From the NCBI GenBank assembly GCA_013112725.1, contig JABFFZ010000002.1:100678-164677 (forward strand): a DNA stretch of 64,000 nucleotides, given 5' to 3'. A program made the translations under genes and the position numbers. Shown in pieces: positions 49,993 through 59,364 of this stretch (positions within the stretch are counted from its first letter, which is position 1; the number at the start of each line of letters is the position of its first letter). The notes under the pieces were generated by a model. That model saw only the letters and a list, made by a program, of their open reading frames with translations. It did not search any database and was not told the DNA's origin. The DNA comes from Chloroflexota bacterium (GTDB taxonomy: Bacteria > Chloroflexota > Anaerolineae > Promineifilales > Promineifilaceae).

Positions 49993-50568
49993 TTAAGGCC
50001 CCGGCGCGGCGGCTGGCTGCAAAAATTCACCGGCCACCCACCCTTGGGTGCCGTCAGTCCGTTCCACCTGCCACCAGACGCGGTTGTTTGGCTCATCCGG
50101 TGATGGGCCGCCGATTACCAGTAGCAGCTCGCCTTCATTCGCCACCACAATCAAGGCATTACTGGTGCTGGGGCCACCGCGCAAGTTAGCGCCAACGCCG
50201 CCGGTATTGGCCACTATTGCATAATAGTCAACCGTGATTTCCGGTGGGGCTATGGCCTGGTCGGGGGTGGGAATAGGGGTAAAGGTTGGAATGGGCGACG
50301 GCGTCGGCAGTATGGAAGTCGGCGATGGTATCGGGCTGGGCGGCGCGGTCAGGATAATGAGTGTGGGCGCGGCCGGATCTACTTCCAGAGGCGGACGGCG
50401 CAACAAGGCATTGGCCAACGCCAACGCAATCACCAGACTGACGATGGTGACCACCACACCCAGGCCCAGATAACGCCAGGGCGTGGGTTCTTGAGAGTCG
50501 CGGCGCATCCGGCGCGGCCGTTTGCCATCAGATTGACGGGGATCGGGGGGAAGTTCGTATCGAGCCAT
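49993..50568 (-). CDS. Membrane-anchored SH3b domain protein
   Basis: A 191-aa protein. An N-terminal basic cytoplasmic part (RRMRRDSQEP), one membrane helix (about residues 35-58), a Pro/Thr stalk (PPSPIPSPTSILPTPSPIP) and a C-terminal SH3-like domain: YYAIVANTGGVGANLRGGPSTSNALIVVANEGELLLVIGG and RTDGTQGWVAGEFL. Bacterial SH3b domains bind peptidoglycan or proteins outside the membrane (family knowledge). The start at 50568 is chosen since the frame to 50625 reads across the neighbour's stop. It follows the phosphatase gene by 19 bp and is probably co-transcribed with it. Confidence 0.83.
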   Translation of the reverse strand: MARYELPPDPRQSDGKRPRRMRRDSQEPTPWRYLGLGVVVTIVSLVIALALANALLRRPPLEVDPAAPTLIILTAPPSPIPSPTSILPTPSPIPTFTPIPTPDQAIAPPEITVDYYAIVANTGGVGANLRGGPSTSNALIVVANEGELLLVIGGPSPDEPNNRVWWQVERTDGTQGWVAGEFLQPAAAPGP

Positions 50569-50587
50569 AGAGAATAAAACCAGAAGT

Positions 50588-51838
50588 TCAACTTCTGACA
50601 GGAGTTGCGCTTCTCTCCAACACAAGCAAAGTCAGATCATCAAATGGGGGCGCGTCTTGCATCCAGTCGGTTAATGTCTGGGCAATGTGCGCGGCCAGGC
50701 CGGCAACGGGCAGGCGTTCGGCGGCGGCAACAACGGCCGTCAGCCGTCCCAGCCCGAACTGTTCCCCGGCGGGGTTGATGGCGTCCGGCACACCATCGCT
50801 AAACAGCGCCAGCCGGTCGCCGGGCTGCAACTGCATCTCGTACTCGGCCAGTTGCAGGCCATCAATCATGCCCAAAAAACGACCGTTACCCGGCAGCTCC
50901 ACAATTTCCCGCCCCGGTCGTACCCATAACGGCCGTTCCTGTGCCGCCCGCACATAGGTCAACCGGCCACTGGGCCGGTGCAGCACACCGTAAAACGCCG
51001 TCAAAAACGTATCGTGGGAGGAGACGGCCATCATGCCATGATGCACGGCTGTGGCTACCGCTGCCGGCGACAAAGAATGTTTGCCTTCCTGCAAAAAGAG
51101 CGTGCGCGTCACCGCCATAAACAGCGCCGCATGAAACCCCTTATCGGCCACATCGGCAATCAAAATGCCCACATGTTCGTCATCCAGAGCAACTACATCG
51201 TAAAAGTCGCCGCCCACCTGCCGCGCCGGCTGTAAATAAGCGGCAAAGGCATAATCGGGAAATTGGGGCAGTTCATCGGGCAACAGACTGCGCTGCACAT
51301 CCGCCGCCAGTTCCAATTCCCGTACCAACCGTTCCTTTTCCACCAGCCGCGCCTGCGCCCGCTGCAAATCAGCATACGCCGTTTGCAGCGCTTCGTTTTT
51401 CACCTGTAACTCGGTAATTGCCTGCTGATCAATGTTGCGCGTGGTCGCCAACACATTACGCAGCACGGCATAGGCCAACGCCGGGCTTTCCAACATAAAC
51501 CTGTCAAAGTTCTCTTCAGTCACCTCCAGCACGGCCGTGTGGGTGAGCGTAATACAGTTAGCCATACGCGGCGCGTCGTCAATGAGGCCCATCTCGCCAA
51601 AATAGCCGCGTGCGCCAATGACGTTGAGGACACGTTCCTGCCCATCATCCAACGTTTGCGAGACAACTACATTGCCGCTGACCACCACATAAAAGGTATG
51701 CTCAATTTCACCCTGGTGGCATAAGGTGGTGTGCGGTGGATAGGTGCGCGGCACAGCCACCGCCCGCAGTGCTTCCAGCGTGTGCGGTTCTAAGGCGCCA
51801 AAAGCGTGGCGAATGAAGGAAGTGGTGAGGGTGCTCAT
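50588..51838 (-). CDS. cNMP-binding SpoIIE/PP2C-type phosphatase
   Basis: A 416-aa protein. Residues 10-125 are a cyclic-nucleotide-binding fold (TLCHQGEIEHTFYVVVSGNVVVS, GARGYFGEMGLIDDAPRMANCIT). A coiled-coil linker follows (about 145-185). The SpoIIE/RsbU phosphatase domain is at about 190-410, with EVQRSLLP-like DVQRSLLPDELP, GGDFYDVV, ADVADKGFHAALFM, LFSDGVPDAINP and FDDLTLLVL, holding the metal-binding Asp. RsbU-type enzymes dephosphorylate anti-sigma-factor antagonists (family knowledge). Cyclic nucleotide made by the cyclase at 17756 is a conceivable ligand (speculation). An upstream repeat ends just before the start. Confidence 0.9.
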   Translation of the reverse strand: MSTLTTSFIRHAFGALEPHTLEALRAVAVPRTYPPHTTLCHQGEIEHTFYVVVSGNVVVSQTLDDGQERVLNVIGARGYFGEMGLIDDAPRMANCITLTHTAVLEVTEENFDRFMLESPALAYAVLRNVLATTRNIDQQAITELQVKNEALQTAYADLQRAQARLVEKERLVRELELAADVQRSLLPDELPQFPDYAFAAYLQPARQVGGDFYDVVALDDEHVGILIADVADKGFHAALFMAVTRTLFLQEGKHSLSPAAVATAVHHGMMAVSSHDTFLTAFYGVLHRPSGRLTYVRAAQERPLWVRPGREIVELPGNGRFLGMIDGLQLAEYEMQLQPGDRLALFSDGVPDAINPAGEQFGLGRLTAVVAAAERLPVAGLAAHIAQTLTDWMQDAPPFDDLTLLVLERSATPVRS

Positions 51839-51840
51839 GG

Positions 51841-51900
<60 letters not shown>

Positions 51901-51911
<11 letters not shown>

Positions 51912-53637
51912 GTTCCTCTAAAAAAGTCAATAATTTCGACAAGGGCCAGGTATTGACTACCTTATCGGCGGCCGCCCAACCACGTTGGGCGGTGGCAACG
52001 CCGTAGTGCAAAAAGTTGAAGTGGTCGGTGTGGTGGGCATCGCAGTTGATGGACAGGGTGACACCCAGTTCCACGGCGCGGCGCACCAGATTATCGCGCA
52101 AATCCAGCCGGTGCGGGTTGGCGTTGATTTCCAGGATGGTGCGGGTAGCTACGGCCGTTTCCAATACCTCCTCCCAGTCCAAATCCGCCCCGGCCCGGTC
52201 CGGCAGCAGCCGCCCGGAGGGATGGCCGATCATGTCCACATGGGGGTTGTGCAGGGCGTTGAGGATGCGCGCCATCACCTGCGCGCGCGGCTGGCTCAGG
52301 CTGACGTGCAGGCTGGCAATGACAAAATCCAACTGCGCCAGCACCTCATCCGGGTAATCGAGCGAGCCATCAGCGCGAATTTCCATCTCGGTGCCGTGCA
52401 AAATGCGGAACGCCGGCCCCATGACCTGGTTTGCCTGGCGGATTTCCTCGGCCTGCTGCCACAGCCGTTCAATGGACAGACCATTGGCAATGCCCAGACT
52501 AACCGAATGGTCAGTGATGGCGATATGGGTAAAACCGCGGGCCTGCGCCGCCCGCGCCATTTCCAGAATGGTGAATTTGCCATCCGACCAGGTGGAGTGC
52601 ATGTGTAAATCGCAGCTGATTTGTTCGGCATGGATTACAGGGGGCAAATGGCCGTCCCGTGCCGCTTCAATCTCCCCTTTGTCTTCGCGCAGCGTGGGCA
52701 GGATGTAAGGCAGGCCCAGCGTCTGGTACACTTCTTCTTCGGTGGCACACAGGATTTCGGCACGGCCGTCTGTGGGCGTGAAGGCGTGTTCGTTCAGGCT
52801 GAGGCCCTGTTTCAGCGCCAGTTCACGCAGGCGCACATTGTGGTCTTTGCTGCCGGTGAAGTAAGAGAGCAATGTACCCCAACGGGCGGCGGGCAGCACC
52901 CGCAGATCTACCTGCAAGCCGTTCACCAGGGTAACACTGGACTTTGTTGGCCCGTGCCCGGAAATAAATTCCACTTGCGGCAGATGGACAAAGGTATCCA
53001 TGACGGCCGTAGCCGCCTCTTCGTCCGCCGCCACCAACAAATCAATATCGCCAATCGTTTCTTTCATGCGCCGCAGGGAACCAGCCACGGCCGTTTTGGT
53101 CACACCCGGTAACTTTGCCAGTTCGGCCAGAATTTCCTGGGCAATGGGCCAGGCGGTGCCTAACATGGCCCGGTCGTCGCCATGCCGCGCCAGGCTCTCA
53201 ATGGCTTTGAGCAGTTTTTCTTCAGATTTGGCCCCCATGCCAGGCAGGTCACGCAATTTGCCTTCGCGGGCAACGGCCGTTAGCTCATCCAGCGTCGTCA
53301 CCCCCAACACCGCATACACCTGCTTCACCCGCTTTGGCCCCAATCCCTCTACCTTTAGTAGTCCCACCAGGGATGGCGGAATCTCCGTTGCCAATCGCTC
53401 ATAGAATTCCAACTTACCGGTGGTCAACATTTCCTCGATTTTCTCAGCCAATGTCTCGCCGATGCCAGGAATATCGGTCAACGTTCCTTCTGCATACACC
53501 TGGTTAATATCGCGCCCTAGCGTTTCTACCGCTTCCGCCGCCCGGCGATAAGCCAGCACCCGGTGTACATTATCCCCACGAATCGAGAGCATATCAGCCA
53601 CGTCAGAAAAGAGTTGCGCTACCTCACGGTTATTCAT
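51901..53637 (-). CDS. polX: PolX-type DNA polymerase/3'-5' exonuclease with PHP domain
   Basis: A 578-aa protein. The N-terminal DNA polymerase beta-like part has helix-hairpin-helix blocks (LTDIPGIGETLAEKIEEML, VEGLGPKRVKQVY, LRDLPGMGAKSEEKLL) and the nucleotidyl-transfer motif AGSLRRMKETIGDIDLLV with catalytic Asp; a third Asp is in VDLRVLP. The C-terminal PHP domain starts DLHMHSTWSDG and includes HGTEMEIRADGSLDY, INANPHRLDL and NCDAHHTDHF, as in bacterial PolX. It fills small gaps in base-excision repair and removes 3' nucleotides (family knowledge). The start at 53637 fits the family. Confidence 0.95.
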
Positions 53638-53663
53638 AAAATCGATTATACCCCGCGTAAAAC

Positions 53664-53694
53664 ACAAAAATAAAATGGGATCGTTTATTTTTGT
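53664..53694. repeat. Palindrome in the PolX/peptide-transporter divergent region
   Basis: ACAAAAATAAA faces TTTATTTTTGT (perfect 11-bp arms, 9-base spacer). It sits just upstream of the transporter promoter, so it may be an operator or part of the PolX leader. Confidence 0.65.
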
Positions 53695-53707
53695 ATTTCA
53701 CACATGT

Positions 53708-53736
53708 TTGTCATGTCACACAACCCATGTTACCAT
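53708..53736 (+). promoter_or_regulatory. Sigma-70-like promoter of the peptide ABC operon
   Basis: TTGTCA (53708-53713) and TACCAT (53731-53736) are 17 bp apart. The -10 word is identical to that of the trp promoter. Expected transcription start about 53743, giving a 78-base leader. Confidence 0.65.
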
Positions 53737-53820
53737 ACACTCGATCCCGACACATGGCGTTATGACTCGCTCAAAGCAGCACAAGTTTTATTGTTCATAT
53801 TCTTTCAAATGGAGGAGAGA

Positions 53821-55587
53821 ATGAAAAATCGCAAGTTGTTACTATTGTTTAGTGTATTTGTTGTTTTTGCTTTGGCGTTAGCCGCTTGCAGTGGCTCTTC
53901 GCAAGCAGAACCGACGGCAGCGCCGGCCACATCTGCCCCGGCCACATCTGCCCCGGCCACAGCGGCGCCGGTTGAAGAAGCGGCAGAAGAGCCAACAGAA
54001 GAACCAATGGAAGAAGCGCCCGCCGAAGAGACAATGGCGTTTGAGCCAATGTCTGTGGCCGCGGAAGATTGTGACTATGGTGGCAAGATCGCTTCCATTG
54101 AAGCGGTAGACGAGTTCACTGTTGTCTTCAATCTGTGCAAACCCGACCCGGCTTTCACAGCGAAAGTAGCTTTCACCCCCTTTGGTATCCAGCCAGCAGA
54201 ATGGATCGCCGAAACAGGCGGTACCGGTGTCATTCTGGAAAAACCGATTGGCACAGGGCCATACATGCTTGACTCCTGGACGCGCGGTGATTCGATTGTG
54301 TTCAAACGGTTTGACGATTATTGGGGAACACCGGCCAATGAAGAAACGGCCGTACTCCGTTGGGCTGCTGAAGGCGCTGCTCGTTTGCTGGAATTGCAAG
54401 CCGGCACCGCCGACATGGTCACCAACATCAGCCCCAGTGACTATGCTTCCGTTGAAGCCGACCCTAATCTGCAACTGTTGCAAGTGGCCAACCCCAATGT
54501 CTTCTACCTGGGGATGACCAATACCTTTGAGCCGTTTAACAACCTGCAAGTACGCCAGGCTGTGGCCATGGGCATTGACCGTCAGCGTATCGTGAGCAAC
54601 TTCTACCCAGAAGGTTCCGAGGTTGCTTCTCACTTTACCCCCTGCTCCATTCCCAATGGCTGCGCCGGTGAAGCGTGGTATGAGTTTGACCCCGAAGCCG
54701 CCCGCGCCATGCTGGCCGAAGCCGGGTATCCAGATGGTTTTGAAACCACTATTTATTACCGTAACGTTTTCCGTGGCTACTTGCCGGAACCGGCGCTGGT
54801 AGCTGTAGAACTCCAGGCGCAACTGCGGGATAACCTGGGCATTACTGCCAATGTGGAAGAAATGGAATCTGGCACGTTTATCGCTGAATCCAGTGCGGGC
54901 AACCTGAATGGTTTCTACCTGTTAGGTTGGGGGGCAGACTATCCACACGTTACCAACTTCCTGGATTTCCACTTTGGCTCCGGCAACCTCCAGTTTGGCG
55001 ACCCCCATCCGGAGATTTATGAGCTGCTGCTAGAAGCTTCCACCATCGGTGACCCGGACAAGGCTGAGCCGCTGTACGTCCAGGCCAACAATGCTATCCG
55101 TGAATTGGTACCGATGGTGCCGATTGCCCACGGCGCATCAGCCCACGCGGCCCTGGCCTCGACCGAAGGCGCGTATGTACCACCGTTTGGCGCTACCGAG
55201 TTTGCCCGGCTATCCACCGGTAAGGGGACGCTGGTCTTTGTGCAAAATGCCGAGCCGATTAGCCTCTATTGCGCTGACGAGACCGATGGGGAATCGTTAC
55301 GGCCGTGCCAGCAAGTGGTGGAAACCTTGCTCTTCTACCGCACGGACTCCGGCGACACTGAGCCTGGGCTGGCTACAGAATGTAAAGCGAACGAGGATTC
55401 CACTGTCTGGACGTGTACCCTACGCCAGGGTGTCTTGTTCCACGATGGCTCCAAATTCGACGCCAATGACGTGGTCGCCTCTTGGGCCGCCGGTATTGAT
55501 GCGTCCAATCCCTACCACGTAGGCAACACCGGCGCCTTTGAATACTATTCCTATCTGTGGGATAGTTTGATGAACGCTGGCGAATAA
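53821..55587 (+). CDS. Peptide/nickel-type ABC substrate-binding lipoprotein, apparently circularly permuted
   Basis: A 588-aa lipoprotein; the lipobox ends at Cys23, then a Pro/Glu-rich linker to about residue 85. It belongs to solute-binding family 5 (DppA/OppA), but the blocks are out of usual order. First comes IASIEAVDEFTVVFNL, then GTGPYMLDSW, YWG, LLELQAGTADM, VRQAVAMGIDRQRIV and AGYPDGF. Only from about residue 466 comes the text that normally opens the family: TLVFVQNAEPISLYC, ETLLFY, EPGLATE, LRQGVLFHDGSKFDANDVV. The protein ends NAGE. GGAGGAGAGA precedes the ATG. It feeds the permeases downstream. The ordering is seen directly; the permutation is inferred from family knowledge. Confidence 0.88.
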   Translation: MKNRKLLLLFSVFVVFALALAACSGSSQAEPTAAPATSAPATSAPATAAPVEEAAEEPTEEPMEEAPAEETMAFEPMSVAAEDCDYGGKIASIEAVDEFTVVFNLCKPDPAFTAKVAFTPFGIQPAEWIAETGGTGVILEKPIGTGPYMLDSWTRGDSIVFKRFDDYWGTPANEETAVLRWAAEGAARLLELQAGTADMVTNISPSDYASVEADPNLQLLQVANPNVFYLGMTNTFEPFNNLQVRQAVAMGIDRQRIVSNFYPEGSEVASHFTPCSIPNGCAGEAWYEFDPEAARAMLAEAGYPDGFETTIYYRNVFRGYLPEPALVAVELQAQLRDNLGITANVEEMESGTFIAESSAGNLNGFYLLGWGADYPHVTNFLDFHFGSGNLQFGDPHPEIYELLLEASTIGDPDKAEPLYVQANNAIRELVPMVPIAHGASAHAALASTEGAYVPPFGATEFARLSTGKGTLVFVQNAEPISLYCADETDGESLRPCQQVVETLLFYRTDSGDTEPGLATECKANEDSTVWTCTLRQGVLFHDGSKFDANDVVASWAAGIDASNPYHVGNTGAFEYYSYLWDSLMNAGE

Positions 55588-55601
55588 ACCGGTAACTGTT
55601 T

Positions 55602-55635
55602 AGCCCTGACAGGTTTCAAGAAACCTGTCAGGGCT
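55602..55635 (+). repeat. AGCCCTGACAGGTTT hairpin after the binding-protein gene
   Basis: AGCCCTGACAGGTTT and AAACCTGTCAGGGCT form a perfect 15-bp stem. Such a hairpin between binding-protein and permease genes often leads to higher expression of the first (general knowledge). Confidence 0.8.
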
Positions 55636-55726
55636 GGAATAAGCCATTAACACAACCACTAATTTTGTCATAACGCCTCAATAATATAACAACGAACATC
55701 CGATTTTGCTGTCGGTGGCTGGTGAA

Positions 55727-55821
55727 GTAAGCGTTCAGACTTGACAAGTTTATTACCAGAGGCAATTGCCGCAATTCAGGCGCAAAAACTTGTCAAGTCT
55801 CCAGAAAAACTAAACGGTTAC
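55727..55821 (+). repeat. 95-bp TIR element, copy B
   Basis: A 95-bp element with the opposite orientation to copy A (7573-7667), about 90% identical. GACTTGACAAGTTT and AAACTTGTCAAGTC are its inner arms. It ends 33 bp before the dppB start and forces an artefactual frame extension of that gene. Confidence 0.9.
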
Positions 55822-55854
55822 CTGGCGAAATCGGATGTCTTATTCCTACTCATC

Positions 55855-56934
55855 ATGATTCAGTATACCGTTCGCCGCATGTTGTTGGCCATTCCCGTAT
55901 TGTTAGCCATTCTGATAGTGGTTTTTCTCCTGGCGCGGGCCGTGCCGGGTGATCCCTGCAAATCTATCCTGGGGGAAAAGGCCACCGCAGAAACGTGTGA
56001 ACGTTTTACAAAAATTCATGGCTTAGACAAGCCGGTACCTGTCCAGTTAGCCATTTACATGTCCAATATGCTGCGGGGTGACTTTGGTGACTCAATCCGT
56101 TTTAAGCGACCGGTACTGCTGATGTTGGCCGAACGCCTGCCCATGACCATTGAATTAGGTATGGCCGCGATGACATTGGCGCTGTTGGTGGGTATTCCCG
56201 CCGGTATACTCTCGGCGGTGCGCCGGAATTCGGCTATAGATGTGGTCACCATGTTTGGCGCCAATATCGGCGTTTCTTTGCCAGTCTTTTTCCTGGGGTT
56301 GTTGCTTATTTACCTCTTTGCCGTTGTCTTGCGGGATACGCCGTTTTCCCTTCCCCCCTCCGGGCGTCTCTCACCCGGCGTTACGCCGACGCCGTTTTTT
56401 CAATATTACGAACTGGCTGTGGAGCCTAACACGGGGAAATTTTACTTTTACCAGTTTATTGCCAAGCTATACATTCTAAATTCAATTTTGACCAAAGATT
56501 GGGTCGTGTTGAAAGATACGCTCCGGCATCTTCTCCTCCCGGCCATCGCGTTGGCTACAATTCCCCTGGCAATTATCGCCCGGATGACTCGTTCCAGCAT
56601 GTTGGAAATTTTAGGGCTGGATTACATTCGCACGGCCAAGGCCAAAGGGCTGCCACAGCGGATGGTGATTATGAAACATTCATTTCGTAATGCGTTGTTA
56701 CCCATCGTGACCATTGCCGGTTTGCAGATGGCGGCCATTTTGGGTGGGGCGGTGCTGACGGAAACGATTTTTAGTTTACCGGGGGTGGGGTTAAGTGTGT
56801 ATGAGGCGATTACGGCCCGTGATTTTCCGGTGATTCAGGGTTTTGTCCTGGTGATCGCCTTTATTTATGTTTCCTTTAACCTGATTGTGGATCTGTCTTA
56901 TGCTATTCTGGATCCGCGCATTCGGCTCAATTAA
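55855..56934 (+). CDS. dppB: Peptide ABC transporter permease, DppB type
   Basis: A 359-aa permease starting MIQYTVRRMLLAIPVLLAILIVVF. It has about six membrane helices, the family GDFGDSI segment and the EAA motif near residue 265-285 (DYIRTAKAKGLPQRMVIMKHSFRNALLPI), ending PGVGLSVYEAI and DLSYAILDPRIRLN. It forms the channel with DppC. The upstream frame to 55741 translates the 95-bp repeat, so the true start is the ATG at 55855. A long periplasmic-side loop (residues 160-215, PSGRLSPGVTPTPFF...) is typical of this subgroup. Confidence 0.93.
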   Translation: MIQYTVRRMLLAIPVLLAILIVVFLLARAVPGDPCKSILGEKATAETCERFTKIHGLDKPVPVQLAIYMSNMLRGDFGDSIRFKRPVLLMLAERLPMTIELGMAAMTLALLVGIPAGILSAVRRNSAIDVVTMFGANIGVSLPVFFLGLLLIYLFAVVLRDTPFSLPPSGRLSPGVTPTPFFQYYELAVEPNTGKFYFYQFIAKLYILNSILTKDWVVLKDTLRHLLLPAIALATIPLAIIARMTRSSMLEILGLDYIRTAKAKGLPQRMVIMKHSFRNALLPIVTIAGLQMAAILGGAVLTETIFSLPGVGLSVYEAITARDFPVIQGFVLVIAFIYVSFNLIVDLSYAILDPRIRLN

Positions 56935-56937
56935 CGT

Positions 56938-57921
56938 ATGATCACGCAAAGTTCAGAATCCATTGCCTCAGTCGTGCAAATTCCCGATGACAATATCGCC
57001 GATATCGGCAATTATAAGTCGAATAGTTTGTGGCGTTTGACGCTGCGCCGCCTGTTCCGGCAGCGTTCGGCTCAGGTGGGCATGGTTATGTTGGGGCTGT
57101 TGGTGTTTACGGCCGTCTTCGCCCCCATGATTGCCCCGTATGATCCCGCCCGTGTGATCGAGGATGCCAACGGCCGTATCAAAGTACGGCAGCCCCCTTG
57201 TATTCACTTGCTTGGCTGCCCGACCGATCAATCACAGCATATTTTTGGCACGGATGGCAACGGCCGTGACCAGTTCAGCCGTATCCTCTATGGCGCGCGG
57301 GTATCGTTGCGTATTGGCGTCACCGTGATTACGGCCGCGGTCCTGGTAGGCACCGTGATTGGCGCCATCGCCGGTTATGCCGGCGGTTGGTTAGATAACC
57401 TGCTCATGCGCGGCATGGACATCATTCTGGCATTCCCCTTCTTTTTATTGGCAATTGCCCTGGTTTTTGTGTTAGGCCCCAGCCTGGAAAATGCCATGGT
57501 GGCGATTGCCATTGTTAGTGTGCCCACCTATGCCCGGGTTGTTCGCGCCACCGTGTTGTCGTTGCGAGAAACGGATTATGTGGAAGCGTCGCGGGCGTTG
57601 GGAGCCAGCAGTTGGCGCATTCTGTTCGCCCGCATTTTGCCAAATGCACTGCCGCCATTGATTGTGTTAGCCACATTGGGCATTGCCACCGCCATTTTGG
57701 ACACAGCCGCCCTCTCCTTCCTTGGTTTAGGCGCGCAAGAGCCAACGGCCGAATGGGGCACCATGCTTGGCCGCGAACGCAACCAGATTTTCAGCGCCCC
57801 CCACCTGGTTCTCATCCCCGGTATTGCCATTTCCATTACGGTGCTGGCCTTCAACCTGTTAGGCGATGGCCTGCGCGACGCCCTTGACCCCCGCCTGGTT
57901 CACGGCAAAGGGATCAAGTAA
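56938..57921 (+). CDS. dppC: Peptide ABC transporter permease, DppC type
   Basis: A 327-aa permease. MVMLGLLVFTAVFAPMIAPYDP is the first helix; DGNGRDQFSRILYGARVSLRIG, and the EAA motif ETDYVEASRALGASSWRILFARILPNALPPL near residue 205-235, match DppC/OppC (family knowledge). It starts 3 bp after the dppB stop and pairs with it. No ATPase genes (dppD/dppF) follow in the window, so they must be encoded elsewhere. Confidence 0.93.
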   Translation: MITQSSESIASVVQIPDDNIADIGNYKSNSLWRLTLRRLFRQRSAQVGMVMLGLLVFTAVFAPMIAPYDPARVIEDANGRIKVRQPPCIHLLGCPTDQSQHIFGTDGNGRDQFSRILYGARVSLRIGVTVITAAVLVGTVIGAIAGYAGGWLDNLLMRGMDIILAFPFFLLAIALVFVLGPSLENAMVAIAIVSVPTYARVVRATVLSLRETDYVEASRALGASSWRILFARILPNALPPLIVLATLGIATAILDTAALSFLGLGAQEPTAEWGTMLGRERNQIFSAPHLVLIPGIAISITVLAFNLLGDGLRDALDPRLVHGKGIK

Positions 57922-57986
57922 CAGGCGGCAGGTTGAAAACAACTACCTGCCACCTGCCATTCCCCCTGTTTTATTCGACATAACGC

Positions 57987-58026
57987 TTGCAACTTGACGT
58001 AATATCAGGCATAATGTATACATTAT
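57987..58026 (+). promoter_or_regulatory. Promoter and palindromic operator over the start codon
   Basis: TTGCAA (57987-57992) and CATAAT (58010-58015) are 17 bp apart, placing the transcript start near 58022, almost at the ATG (58025). A perfect 16-bp palindrome ATAATGTATACATTAT (58011-58026) covers the -10 and start codon. It could be a repressor site of a leaderless transcript. Confidence 0.5.
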
Positions 58027-59308
58027 GTCTCCTTTATTAGAGGCGCTGCTCCTGCTGCAAACGCGCATAAGCACCTGGTTGCAGCAGCAGGTATGGCCTT
58101 TATTGGGCATCAACAAACAGGTGATGGCCTTTGGTTTTTTCCGGGGCATTTATGACACGATATTGTTGCTGCTGTTGGGGACCGGGCTGTTGGTGGGCAG
58201 CCAGATGTATATGAATGCGCAGTACGACTTACCCAAAGATATTCAGGCAATGGCCGTGCAGTGGGCGCCCATTGCCGACAGTATCGCCCGGACTGTAGAT
58301 ATTCCCCGTGAGGTACCGCTGGTGCTGTGGTTCAAGGAAAACAGCATGTTGGCCGTTAATCCGGCCAACTGCACCGGCATTATGGGCGCCTATGACCTGG
58401 TGCGGTCGGGAGCGCGCCCCTGTTTTACACCCGGCCCTATCTCTGACCGGGAAGTGCGCGAACAGTTACAGATTGGCGCGGAGGAGTTCAAAAAACGCTG
58501 CCCGGATATCACCTATTACACCCAAGACCCGGAAACGATAAAAAGGTGTTATTTTGCTTACAATGCCGGTATGGGCGCGGCGCAGCGGTTAGACGCTAAC
58601 CAATCTGCCTATGTGATGAACCTGTATGACGCGGCGCATACCAACATGGTCTACAGCGACATTGAACTGGGCACGGTGGTGATGAAAACATTGGGCGCCT
58701 GGCCGGCGCATCTGGCGTTCCAAAGCCTGATTACAGGGCAGTTGGATGTGGAGGAACGGCCGTTTGCCCTGACCCTGCTCTATATCAGCCTGCAATTTTA
58801 TGACCTGACCAGCCAGTTTTTTGTGGATTTGCTGGGAGGCGTAGACGGCCGTGAAGTGAGCATGGACTTCCCCGCGTACCGCGCCTTGCCAGATGCCAAT
58901 TGTTTGGGGGAAGGGCATATCCTGGGACGGCCGTCGCTGCGCCCACGTCTTAATCCCGTCAGTGAATCCCCTATTTTGACCCAAGATATTCATGGATGCA
59001 GCTATGGGCTGCCGGGTATAGACATTTCCAGCAGCAATAGTACGGCCGTGTTGCAAGCCCCTATCTCCGGCGACGTCACCACCTATACCGACCAGTGGTA
59101 TAACAGCACCATCCGCATTGAAAACGAGGAATGGATTGTCTGGCTATTGCACGCCCGCACCTACTTTGTAGCTGAGGGGCACATCCGGCAAGGTCAGGCT
59201 GTAGGCGTCATGGGCGCCGTCGGCATTGCCACCGGTCCACACGTCCATTACACCATATTTGACAAAGTGAACGATACATTCGTTGACCCCAGGGAATTTG
59301 TTCCCTGA
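58025..59308 (+). CDS. SLT-like and M23-like cell-wall protein
   Basis: A 427-aa protein with one membrane helix (about residues 38-60). About 85-190 resembles a lytic-transglycosylase domain: VPLVLWFKENSMLAVNPANCTGIMG (catalytic-type Glu in KENS) and YFAYNAGMGAA. From about 315 to 427 it resembles an M23 metallopeptidase: SGDVTTYTDQ, WIVWLLHARTYFVAEGHIRQGQAVGVMGAVGIATGPHVHYTIF with the HxH motif in GPHVHY. In the expected first zinc-ligand block the text is YGLPGIDI, where His is normal before G-x-D, so the peptidase may be inactive. It starts a three-gene cluster with LysM and membrane genes. Cell-wall cleavage or remodelling is inferred. Confidence 0.75.
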   Translation: MSPLLEALLLLQTRISTWLQQQVWPLLGINKQVMAFGFFRGIYDTILLLLLGTGLLVGSQMYMNAQYDLPKDIQAMAVQWAPIADSIARTVDIPREVPLVLWFKENSMLAVNPANCTGIMGAYDLVRSGARPCFTPGPISDREVREQLQIGAEEFKKRCPDITYYTQDPETIKRCYFAYNAGMGAAQRLDANQSAYVMNLYDAAHTNMVYSDIELGTVVMKTLGAWPAHLAFQSLITGQLDVEERPFALTLLYISLQFYDLTSQFFVDLLGGVDGREVSMDFPAYRALPDANCLGEGHILGRPSLRPRLNPVSESPILTQDIHGCSYGLPGIDISSSNSTAVLQAPISGDVTTYTDQWYNSTIRIENEEWIVWLLHARTYFVAEGHIRQGQAVGVMGAVGIATGPHVHYTIFDKVNDTFVDPREFVP

Positions 59309-59364
59309 CGGCCTGGCGGTCAATGAATTTAACCAGGTAGTACATTTCAGAGGAGTGGAACATC

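Noticed and set aside
55741..55854. Longer start of dppB (TTG at 55741)
   Set aside because: The extra residues translate the 95-bp repeat element, and the permease family begins at the ATG at 55855.
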